Both the position numbers and the translations under genes were made by a program. Of a stretch of 64,000 nucleotides of DNA, positions 36,690-46,795 are shown piece after piece (the first letter of the stretch is position 1; each line of letters begins with the position of its first letter). The stretch comes from Prunus persica (lineage: Eukaryota; Streptophyta; Magnoliopsida; Rosales; Rosaceae), in the NCBI RefSeq assembly GCF_000346465.2, contig NC_034009.1:32467251-32531250 (forward strand), written 5' to 3'. Under the pieces are notes generated by a model. The model ran no database searches. It was not told the origin of the DNA and saw only the letters and a program-made list of their open reading frames with translations.

Positions 36690-37137
36690 GTCTGGTTATA
36701 AAAATTTGTCTTTAGAAAAATTACAGTTGTGCCACTGCACTTCCATAGACCACAACTTCGTCCTTTTAACTCGGAATTGAACCTGCCAATTGTATACGAA
36801 TTCGTATCGTCGAGCTCTATGCAACGATACATCTTATTTCCCCAAATTCCTTCCCGAACAAAAAGTAACCAAAGTAACCCTACCCTAAGGGCAAAATTGT
36901 AATTTCATAAATAAATAAATATAAATAAAAATGATTAAATTGGGTCGGGGTGTTACATAAAAGAACCAGAGAATGCAACTAACCAAACTGTGTTTAGGAG
37001 CACAGATATGCAGAGAGCAATGTATGCATAATAGTCTCAGATTTTTATTCTTTCACAATATTAGTAAGTGATTGTACATGTCTTCTTATTAAAGGAAATT
37101 GTAGGGTAAGAGTAAAATAGTAAAGAGAAAGAAGTAA

Positions 37138-37975
37138 GGGCATGTTTACATATCAATAATGGAGAAAGTAAGGAATTAGAGAATTTAGAAATCGGGGAAC
37201 TACTGAATCGGTATAGGAAGAATTATTCTCATTAAGCTGTTTACTAAACATATGGAATTAGCAAAGGAATAGGGTTAATTCCCATTGTTATCGTTTACTA
37301 ACTTTCATGAATTAGAATCCAAATTAATTTGATTACTATAATGCCCTGCACATTTTCACAACACATATATAATTCTCAAATTGGCTAAGGAGACCAAACT
37401 AATCCTGCAGCAAACCAGTAAGGCAGTGTAAACATGAGGAATCAATATGCTGAATAAGATGAACAACAGGTGCCCAGTTCAATGTTAATGTTAATAACAC
37501 CTTTGTCCAAAGCTAATTTCAAACGAAAACATAAACTCCAATAAATATATATCTTTCACCTACGTAGCTAGTAAACAATCAAATAATAATAACCTGCATA
37601 ATCTTCATACAATTAAATACATGAAAATTCTTGGAACTGAGTTTTTATTTTAATTTTTAGGGTTGCAGCGTCTTGGAACTTCTTGGCTTGAGTTTTATTT
37701 ATTTATTTATTTATATTTAGGGTTTGGGGTGTTTTGGAATTATAGTAAAGTGGTAATGGTATTTTTGAAAGTTATTAAGAGAAAATAGGAATGAGAATCG
37801 TATCGACTACTCCCCATAGTTGATCTGATACTTAGTTCTGAGGGGATGTGATTACGAATTTTGAGATGGGGTCCACTTATTTTTTCATTCATGATTGCAA
37901 GTAAACACAGAGGAAGTCAGGAATGAAAATCATTCCCTTTTATCTCATACCCATTACTGATATGTAAACATGCCC
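37138..37975. mobile_element. PIF/Harbinger-like MITE with TAA duplication
   Basis: The 838-bp element has terminal inverted repeats GGGCATGTTTACATATCA...TAATGG of about 25 bp with one mismatch. It is flanked on both sides by TAA (37135-37137 and 37976-37978). Three-base TWA duplications are typical of PIF/Harbinger elements. The interior is AT-rich without a transposase. The surrounding sequence (AGTAAAATAGTAAAGAGAAAGAA on the left, nearly repeated on the right) belongs to MITE family 2, so the insertion is nested. Confidence 0.8.
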
Positions 37976-38095
37976 TAAGAGTAGAATAGTAAAGAGAAAG
38001 AATAAAAAATAACAAAATTGATTAAAAAGTATTTTAAAAAACAAAAATAATTGTAAACGAAGTAAAGGAGAGTGGGAAAATCACCTCCCTTTATT
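37976..38095. mobile_element. Fragment of MITE family 2
   Basis: GTAAAGAGAAAGAATAAAAA, the TTGATTAAAAAGTATTT core and GGAGAGTGGGAAAATCACC match the right half of the 41131-41562 element. The 37138-37975 element interrupts it. Confidence 0.6.
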
Positions 38096-38129
38096 TATTG
38101 TATTTGTGTTTGTATTTATTTAATAAACT

Positions 38130-39770
38130 ATCAATTGAGAAAAGAAAATTAAAAGAAGCGAGAGACGAGACAACGATTGAGGGAGACGAGAGGTGTTTGA
38201 ATTGAAGCCCGGGGGACGGATGAATTTATACACAAGTATTCCTTGTACAATAAGAAATCCTACTATCTAAGAATACCATCTAAGGTAAGGATTGGATATG
38301 GATCAATTACAGATTTCTTTCCTATCTAAATTGTATTTACTTTCTAACACTCCCCCTCAAGTTGGAGAGTGAATGTCAAGAACATTCAACTTGCGTAACA
38401 TAATAGAAAACTTCTCCTTGCCCAAAGGTTTTGTAAAGGTATCAGCTAGTTGTTGCGGAGAGTTCACATAGCGTGTTCTCTCATGAAAGACTGGGTTTGC
38501 CGCTATATTTAGTATTGCTTGATTATCACAATACATACGAGATGCTCCAGAAGATGGCAAGTGTAAATCTTGCAACAAAAAACGTAACCAAGTAATCTCA
38601 CAACAGGTGCCAGCCATTGCCCTATATTTGGCTTCAGCTGAGGATAATGAAACTGTCTTTTATGATTTTTTTTGCCAGGAAATTAATGAATTACCCAAGA
38701 ATACACAATGTCCGGTAGTTGAACGACGGGTTATAGTATAACCAGCCCAATCTGAATCATAATAAGCAATTAAATCTAACTTATTGTCATACTGAAAAGC
38801 AAACCTTCACTCGGAGTAGACTTGAGGTACCGAACAACCTAGAGAGCGGCATTCATGTGAGATAGTCGCGGCATGAAATGGCACAGGACATGTATGGAAT
38901 AGGTGATGTCCGGTCGTGTAATAGTCAGATAAAGCAATCGTTCCACCAATCTTCTATATTTTTCAGGATCTTTGAGAATTCACCTTTGTCAGAAAGCTTG
39001 GCTTCCTCCATTGGAAAATCAATTGAGCGAGCACCTAAGAACCAATAATCCTTAAGTATCTCAAGTGCACACTTTCGTTGTGAAACATAAATGCCTCTCT
39101 TGGAATGAGAGACTTCAATGCCCAAAAAATATTTCAAATTGCCTAAGTCCTTGATGTGGAAACGAGTGTGTAAGAAACTTTTGAGAGAATTAACTGCATC
39201 AATAGCGTTGCCTGTAATCAGAATATTATCAACATAAATTAACAATGCTGTAAAAGACTTGCCATCTTTGTGGGTGAAGAGAGAATAATTGGCCTTTGAC
39301 TGAATAAAACCAGCAGCAAGAATGGCTTCAGTAAACTTGGCAAACAATTGTCGAGAGGCCTGTTTGAGTCCATAAAGAGATTTGTGGAGGTGACACACTA
39401 GATTCTCCCCATGTTGCCGAAGACCAGGAGGATGAAACATATATATATTTCTTCATGTGAATCACCATGGAGAAAAACATTATGGACATCGAGTTGGTGG
39501 ATAACCCATTGCTGATTGGCGGTGACAGCTAAGAGACAACGACGGTGATCATCTTAGCAGTGGGAGAAAAAGTTTCGTGATAATCTAGGCCCTCTGTTTG
39601 AGTGAATCCTTTGGCAACAAAGCTAGCTTTATAGCATTCGATAGAACCATCAGCACAATGTTTGATCTTGTACACCCATTTGCAGTCAATTGGAAATTTG
39701 CCGGAGGGCAAAGCAGTAAGTGTCCAAGTGTGATTGGCAGCATTCAAAGCACAAGTAAACTATAATAATC
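38130..39770 (-). pseudogene. Decayed Ty1/copia polymerase and 3' LTR start
   Basis: In minus-strand order, a reverse-transcriptase start (CKWVYKIK..., 39747-39529), the central RT (39440-38925: SLYGLKQASR, LLIYVDNILITGN, FLGIEVS) and an RNase H tail (38617-38357: YCDNQAILNIAANPVFHERT, LADTFTKPLGKEKF) lie in successive broken frames. The RT active site reads YVDN where copia elements have YVDD. After the RNase H frame comes a polypurine tract (TTGAGGGGGAG) and TGTTAG, the likely start of the 3' LTR, which continues to about 38130. gag, protease and most of integrase are missing. Frameshifts, stops and an RNase H deletion make it inactive. Confidence 0.88.
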
Positions 39771-40338
39771 ACTTATCATTGACAATGAGTTGACAAGATG
39801 AAAACTTATATTAATATTGGGCACGAAGCTTGTGCCAAAATATCAATAGGCACAAAATAAATTCGTCGAGCATCTCCAACCGATATATCAAATTGTCACA
39901 TGGACATGAAATATCAAAAATTGAAGGTTAAAGTTGCTCTAATCGAGTAGTCAAATCCTACATGAATTTGAAGGCTGGAAGAGATATGTCAAAAATAACA
40001 TACCAAAACACTTGATGTCAAATATTATTTTAATATTTTTTCAATCTAAGCCCCAATATCATTTACTCTCTTTAAAACTTTATGCGTTTATGAGCATCAT
40101 TTGTTTTTAAAAATATAATAAAATAATATGATATTTGGTATTTCGAGTGGAGTTAAATTTTTTTCAAAGTATCAAAAGACACATTTATTGCAATACGTTG
40201 GATCTGGAACATCCTCGCTTATACACGCACTTCATCAACATCTATATATATTCATACAACACAAAGCAAATTCCATGAAACAAAAACAAAAAAGACATGG
40301 AGAAGACAAACACGATTGTCTGCCAAGTATATTGGCGA

Positions 40339-41110
40339 TCATTTGGTCATGGAAGGAGGCACCTGTGGAGCAGCAGTTGGTGGCCCAGTCCAACCTACAT
40401 CATAAAAACAAATACAAAATAAAAATTGAAGTGCCGCCGAATGATGCAAGCAATGATAAATTTAAGGTCATAACTATACGATGACGACATATATGTGTCG
40501 TGTAGGATTAGTTTAAAACCTTTGGAGGGGTTGAAGCCTCTAAATTTGAGCTCAGCATATTCTTGGCTGAGGGCACACGGTTCACATAAACAATGAACAC
40601 AACAATCCCAACAAGGCTCCTCCGGCAGACCAAATTTTTTGCGCATTATCCCTCTATACTTGCTTGAGTAGGTCCTCTGCAAATGATACGTCGAGAACAA
40701 CACGTACAGTATGCAATGGCAAAGGCAAGCTAAATTTAAAAAATCCAACCGCCAATTAGTAACACACCATTGACCTAATTATCTTAATAATTAAAGGCAG
40801 CACAGTTGGTGCAAATAGAAATTAATTTTTCCATATACAACAGTCTATGTATCGTAACAGTTCTCTCACACTAAGTGATTACGTGATTATTACTAGAGAA
40901 CTAAATGCGAGAGACCAATTATATATACAACCACTTTGAGGGAAAAATAATAAATTCGCCATGTTTATATATTTGGGAAATCTTTTTGGTTTTGTGACAC
41001 TTACATTTTTGTCCTTCGTCGACAACTTCTGCAATTTGGCCGAAGGTGATGCATGGGAGAAAACATGCGATGCAACCTACACCACACGATCAATTTCACC
41101 AATTGGGTGG
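40339..41110 (-). pseudogene. PLAC8/PCR-type (cell number regulator-like) pseudogene
   Basis: Three exon remnants join in phase with intact splice sites: about 41110-41005, 40774-40520 and 40394-40339. They encode the PLAC8 signature in order: CIACFLPCITFGQIAEVVDEG, then LACLCHCILYVLFS, PCWDCCVHCLCEPCALSQEY and GFNPSKG, then a proline-rich end (WTGPPTAAPQVPPSMTK). The first exon is broken. The usual W-S-T-G-L region reads W-stop-N-stop-S (TGG TGA AAT TGA TCG), and the upstream part is missing where a MITE begins at 41131. Intact relatives are small Cys-rich plasma-membrane proteins linked to metal transport or organ size. An upstream start beyond the MITE was not found. Confidence 0.8.
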
Positions 41111-41130
41111 GTTGAGTATATATATATATA

Positions 41131-41562
41131 TAGGTCAATGATTTCCCCACTTCCTTTTTTCTCCACTTACACTTCTTTTTGCTTTTTAATACTTTGTAAT
41201 CAATTTTTGTTCTTTTTCTTTTCTATTCTATCCTTACCCTACATTAATTTATTTTTTACTTCACTTCTATATTATTTCTTTTTCTTTATACTTGATTTTC
41301 TAACTTACACTCTAATTTCAGTATTAAAGGGAAAAAAAACTTAATTTCTTACTAGATTAAAGAAAAAAAAAATACTGAAAATGGAGTGAAAGTTGGAAAA
41401 TTAAATATAAAGGAAAAAAACTAATATAAAAGTGAAGTAAAAAGAAATTAATATAGGGTAAGGGTATAATAGGAAAGAGAAAGAACAAAATTGATTAAAA
41501 AGTATTTAAAAGCAAAAGGGAGTGTAAATGGAGAAAAGGGGAGTGAGTAAATCATATCCTTA
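41131..41562. mobile_element. MITE family 2, full copy
   Basis: Long inverted arms: GGTCAATGATTTCCCCACTTCC at the left pairs with GGGGAGTGAGTAAATCATATCC at the right, and CTTTTTCTTTTCTATTCTATCC with GGGTATAATAGGAAAGAGAAAG. It is bordered by TATATATA on both sides, consistent with insertion into a TA-rich target. It is non-coding, and fragments occur at 33113-33237 and around 37976-38095. Confidence 0.8.
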
Positions 41563-42149
41563 TATATATTTATAAAAGAAGTGCTAAAAAATGTTACTTG
41601 GTGTAAATTTAACTTGTCAGGTAACTATAATAGACAAAGTGAATTTTGCCCGGAGAGAGAATTTATTATCTTACATGTGCAGATATCTCCTCCACAGTTA
41701 AAAGACACGCGGACCACTGCTTAGGTTCAAGATCATAATCTTTCATCATGGTGTTCTTTTATGAGATCAGAATTTGAACCAAAAAAAAAAAATGATTGCT
41801 GGAAATGGAAAAGTTTCAGTAATGTAAGAGGAGATGTAAGAGAGAAAAAGACTGTCGGAGAATGAAATGTTTCGAAAAATGTAGAAGTGCCTTGCTTGAA
41901 TCAATACAGTGGTTTATATCCACTTACAAAGAATCAACATTTACTGGGTAAGACCCTATAGACTAGACTAAACCCTAGAGGACAAAGGTGGTCGTTATCC
42001 ACTTATAGCTGTATGAATTTCCTTTGTTTTGTATGAATCTCCTTCGTTTTGTCTGAATCTACTTCGTCTTGTCTTAATCTCATTCGTCTTCAAATGAAAT
42101 TTAGAGAAGAATTTTCCAATAGTCTACTACAGCGTGCACTTGGTCCATG

Positions 42150-42262
42150 TTGTAAAAAACGTGCAATAGACGGTGTAAAAAAGGTGCAATAGACGTTGTC
42201 AAAAACGTGCCATAGACGCGCATTGTTAATGGCATATTGTCAAAGCTATTTTTCTTGTAGTG
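42150..42262. mobile_element. CACTA transposon terminus with subterminal repeats
   Basis: The complement of 42246-42262 is CACTACAAGAAAAATAG, the classic plant CACTA/Spm terminal sequence. Just inside are three direct copies of about 24 bp (aaaaacgtgcaatagacg(g/t)tgt at 42153, 42177 and 42201), the usual subterminal transposase-binding type. The opposite terminus was not identified. Confidence 0.7.
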
Positions 42263-42310
42263 TAGTGTCTTTTCTTAGGCCATTTCTAGTCATGGGTCAT
42301 AGGCCAAATA

Positions 42311-42815
42311 GGCCATGTTTGGTACGTCTTACTGGACTGGACTGATACATATATATATATATTGTTTTTTTAAATATTGTTTTACTTGGTTCCTAAAAAA
42401 CCTAGAATTATATAGAGTGAGTTTAGCTCCTTTAGCAATGTTTCGACCAACTAAGATTAATCTTGAGAAGCCAAAAAAATAAATATCATAATTTTATTCT
42501 TCATTAAAAAAAAACATAATTTTATTTGTTTTCTTCTTATTATTTTTTAAAATCTTTTTTTTGGCCAGATATTGTTATAAATCATTATTGTTTTAGGTCA
42601 AAAACCTCAATTAAATTTAAATATTACAAGAATTATTTTTTAGTCCGACGCAATACCAAACATAGGTCTTCATTATTTTTACAATCCAGCTTCTTAGTCC
42701 AACACAGCACCAAACGTAGGCCAGTACTTAATCCAGCTTAGTCCAATCCGAACTAATCCAAGACAGTCTCAGAATTTAGTCTAGTCCATAACAGTTTGCC
42801 GTACCAAACGACCCC
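42311..42815. mobile_element. MITE with GGCC(A)TGTTTGGTACG termini
   Basis: Left GGCCATGTTTGGTACG and right CGTACCAAACGACCCC are inverted. Subterminal AGTCC(A)A-type repeats (TTAGTCC..ACAC.GCACCAAACGTAGGCC) are dense in the right half. It is about 505 bp and non-coding. Confidence 0.65.
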
Positions 42816-43435
42816 ATATATTCTTAAAATAATGCAAAACCCATCTTTAGCCATGGGCTAAAAAATAAATTGAGCTAAATTTGGAGGGCCACACTTGGCC
42901 CTTTAACCCTCCAACTAGGCCAATTGTAGCCTAGCTTTGGCCTAGGTCAAATTTTTTTGTGGGCCTTATGTATGTGCTTTTCAAGAAAAGAAATTATCAA
43001 GTGTGGATAAGAGCATGAAACATCTCGTGCAAATGCATATCCAACAACCAATATTAAAGGCACGTTGATGTCATCGATGACATCAACTAGCTGTTAAGAA
43101 TTTTCAAAATTTTAAATAACCTTTTTAAATGTTGTCAACGTATACGTGTCATGTATGGAATATTGTCTCTAAATAGTAGCTTAATTAAATTAAACAATAC
43201 ATAATTGTGGAATGTATGAGTATTATACCATAGATTTTCTCAAAATAATAAAATATGAAGGACCCTAAAATATAGCCCTGCATGGTTGAAGATGAAAAAA
43301 TTTAATCATGTACTATTCTTTAAAACATTAATATTTTGAAAGGCTAAATTTATAGCCTTTGACTACATTTAGCCCTATGAATGAAGACGGCCTTAAAGGG
43401 TTTCCTGTTGGGTTAACATCATTAATAATAACATG

Positions 43436-44155
43436 GTGCTTGCTCTACCAAGAGAAGAAGCATATGCCTATAATATTGCGTTCCAGTTGTAAGTGGATAA
43501 GGACCACCTTTGTATTCTAGGGTTTCGTCTTGTTTAGGGTCTTACCCAGTATATATTGATTGTTTGTAAGTATATATAAATCATTTGATTCTTTGTAAGT
43601 GGATATAAACCACTATTTGCATTGCGAAATTTTCTCTAAATTTCATTTTGACAACGCGTATTAAAGGAACATTGTTATACGTAGTGTACTACAATGTGCA
43701 CTTGGTACATGTTACAATTAACTTCCTATAATATATGACAAAGAATCAAATTATTTATATCCACTGACAAGGAATCAATATATACTGGGTAAGACCTTAA
43801 ATTAGACGAAACCTTAAGACCTTAGATTAGACGAAACCCTAGAAGACAAAGGTGGTCCTTATCCACTTACAGCTGGAACGCACTATTATATTCTAAAATA
43901 TGAGACTTATGAGAGAATATTTGTTTGTAGGAATTTTCTGTGTATTCCTCTCCTTGTAGGAGGTTATATTCATAATACAACGGAGCCTTAGTGGCCAAGT
44001 AAATAATGAATTTCTATTTTTATTTATGATAGAAAATCAAAAATTAAAGTAAATCAAATACAATTATAATGAGAATCTTTGGTGTGTGAGCAAAGAAAGT
44101 CAATGATCAGACCAACATTATATGCATATGCTTCTTGTCTTGGTAGAGTAAGACA
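43436..44155. repeat. Large interrupted inverted repeat
   Basis: The arm at about 43471-43625 (GCGTTCCAGTTGTAAGTGG..., GGGTCTTACCCAGTATATATTG) is the inverse complement of about 43738-43890 (...CTTACAGCTGGAACGC). The outer piece 43436-43470 (GCTCTACCAAGAGAAGAAGC) is inverted at 44119-44155. A third copy of the arm lies at about 41905-42015. Confidence 0.85.
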
Positions 44156-44182
44156 CTGGCAAAGTCCATATAGATAACAAAA

Positions 44183-44202
44183 ATGAATAAATGAATAAAT
44201 GA

Positions 44203-44234
<32 letters not shown>
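44183..44234. repeat. (GAATAAAT)3 and (AT)14 simple repeats
   Basis: Tandem ATGAATAA units run straight into an AT dinucleotide tract at 44207-44234. Confidence 0.9.
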
Positions 44235-44237
<3 letters not shown>

Positions 44238-45033
44238 CATGTTCTTGGCAGAGGGTACACGACGTCAAAGTCTCTAAATTTTGTCAGAATTATATTATGC
44301 TTAACATTATAATTTGATTAGTGTTTTTGATATTGGGTGTTTACATGTTGTTAATTATCATTATATTATTTTATTAATATTGATATGTTCATATGTTTTT
44401 TACGATGGTTGGAATTTTTGGGTTAATAAAGAAATTATGAAAAAGAAGGTTATGGGAAGGATCGTTTGTGTAGTTGAGTCTGACCATTGTAGGGACCAAG
44501 TTCAGGTGAGCTCGTGTGCACAATAGATTAGGATATTGGCGGTATAATTGTTGATTGGGTGATTTGGGCTTGAGATCAATGGCTGAGACAATATGACTAA
44601 CAAAAGGGGAATTATGAGATGATTGAGATGAGGTGTTAGTTTATATAATGGGGCATTCAAAATTACAGTGGTAAAATGCATGGTATAGGACATGCAAATT
44701 TGCTTTTCCTATTATATAGATTAACGAATTAGGTAGAATCGAAGCTCATTCATGCATTATTACGCTATTAAAAAATTGCTCTATGGACACATAAGAAGGA
44801 TCATGCCTTTTTCAACATCATTGAGCACAAAAATTGCTCAAATGTGTGTTTTTATACAAAAGACACTCTAAATATGTGTCTAAGAGCATTTCCAATGTAG
44901 CTATCAAATGCAAAATGTTAAATTTAAATTTGATGGCTCTTGTCAAGACCACATCAAGTAACCACTAGCTGTTTGGGCCTGACTATGCGAACCCGAACCT
45001 GGATGGATCGGATCCTAAGGGCAAGGAGGAGTA

Positions 45034-46764
45034 GGAGAAGCAGAGCAAGCCCTTCACTATAAAAAAAAAATACTGCTAGTGTTCCAGTCAAATCTTCCAT
45101 TCCAATCCAAATACCAAGTATCGATTAGTGTCTGCTCTCTAGAGAGAGAGAAGAAATTAAAGCAGGGAAGGGAAGGGAAGAGAACGATGGGGTCAGTGGG
45201 ATCATGGGAAGAGACGGTGAGAAAGGCAGAGAAGCTGGTAGAGGAAGCCATGAAAGACAATGATGCATCCCGCGACGCAGCTCACGTCTGGAGGGTCAGA
45301 GACCTCGCTCTCTCTCTTGCCCGTGAAGAACAAGGCCTCTCCCTCCTCTCCTCCAATTCCAACACCATGCAAATTGTTCGAACTATTCATTCCTTTATTT
45401 GTTATCTTCTCGATATCTTGTCTAAATGAGTTTTGGAACTGAAGGACTTTTATAACGTTTCTGAATCGATAATTTTCTTCTTCGGCAGGTCGAACTTGCT
45501 GCACTTCTCCATGATATAGGTCAGTGTTAAGATCATAACTTTGAAGCTTGTTTTTGTGTGCTTCAATTAAATGGATTACATATGGGTGGATAATGGATAT
45601 GGAGTTTTTTGGGGGAAGATTCATACTGCAAAACATGCGCCCATTCCTAAATCTTCACTTTTGACTTCTCTTTGGCTACATGTAACCACATGCCTTCTTG
45701 CTTATGTGAGCTGTACTAATCAACTCAACTCATAATAATGGTATGCATATATCTACACAAACAAACCCATTTCTGCAAAATTCTGTTCTCCATGGTTTTC
45801 ATTTTATGCTTCTCCTTGCATGTTTTCAGCCTTGCTTTTATTTTCCTGTTCTCATCCTATATACCCTACTGACTATATTAGTCCTTGGTTGCTCATTGCA
45901 GGTGATTATAAGTATTTGAGGTTTGTATTTTTCTCATTCTTTCTTTTCTTTTACCTCTTTATATTTCCTTTTTCTCTTTTCTATTTTCTTTTCTGGTTCT
46001 TGCATCTATTCATCCTTATGGCTAATGTTGGAATGTAGAGATCCCTCAGAGGAAAAAATTGTCGAAAACTTTCTTGACGAGGAGGGCATAGAAGAGAGTA
46101 CCAAAATGAAGATTTTAAAGATCATTAAGGGAATGGGTAAGTTGTAAGTTGGTTGCTGCTCCTTCTCAACTTTGTTTCTTCCCTATTCTGCTCTGCTGAT
46201 ATAATCTTGATTGCATTTGTTTGAGTTTAATGGTATAATCTACTTATCAGCATTTTGTACTGCATCAATGTCCCCGCCATGTCTCTTTCCCATATAACAC
46301 ATGTACTAAAATATGCATCCCCTGTTTTTGCCATGTAATGTTTTATACCACTTAATAATCATATGCAATTTTGCAATTTCATTGTATTTTTTTATTTTTT
46401 GTTCAATTCTGATCTTTCTGCCAGCTCCTTTGTTCATTCATTTGGTTCTCTACCTGTACTTCTACTTTCCAGGTTTCAAAGATGAGCTTGCAGGGTCAGC
46501 AAATAATGATCTTCCTCCAGAATTTGGGGTTGTACAAGATGCTGACCGTCTCGATGCAATTGGTGCTATTGGTAATTTGTGTACTTGCTAATCAAATGCT
46601 TGGTTCTAAAACCATTGGATTTTGTCTACCTACTTTCTCTATGTAAAATTAAAATTGGGATTACTGCTGGAAAAGTAACAGTTGTGCATAGCTGTTTGCT
46701 CTATGCCCCAACGATCTTTGGTGTCTTCTTAATTGCCAATAATGAAAGACAGAAAAGTTTCATG

Positions 46765-46795
<31 letters not shown>

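Larger units (their letters stand above)
33428..36957 (+). mobile_element. 3.5 kb LTR-like non-coding element (solo LTR or LARD-type)
   Basis: The element starts TGACAGGACCCGCCCCGG and ends GGGTCGGGGTGTTACA, giving TG...CA termini. The flanks TAGAA and TAAAA may be a decayed 5-bp target duplication. It shares ordered landmarks with the 20060-21792 fragment: GACAGGA(T)CC, TGCCGAAATTTCGG(T/C)AGA, and CTGGGGG..AAAACAT...GTGAGTGGAC. No gag, protease or polymerase frame is present, only short open frames, microsatellites and an assembly gap. It could be a solo long terminal repeat of a Ty3-type family or a large retrotransposon derivative without genes. Confidence 0.6.
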
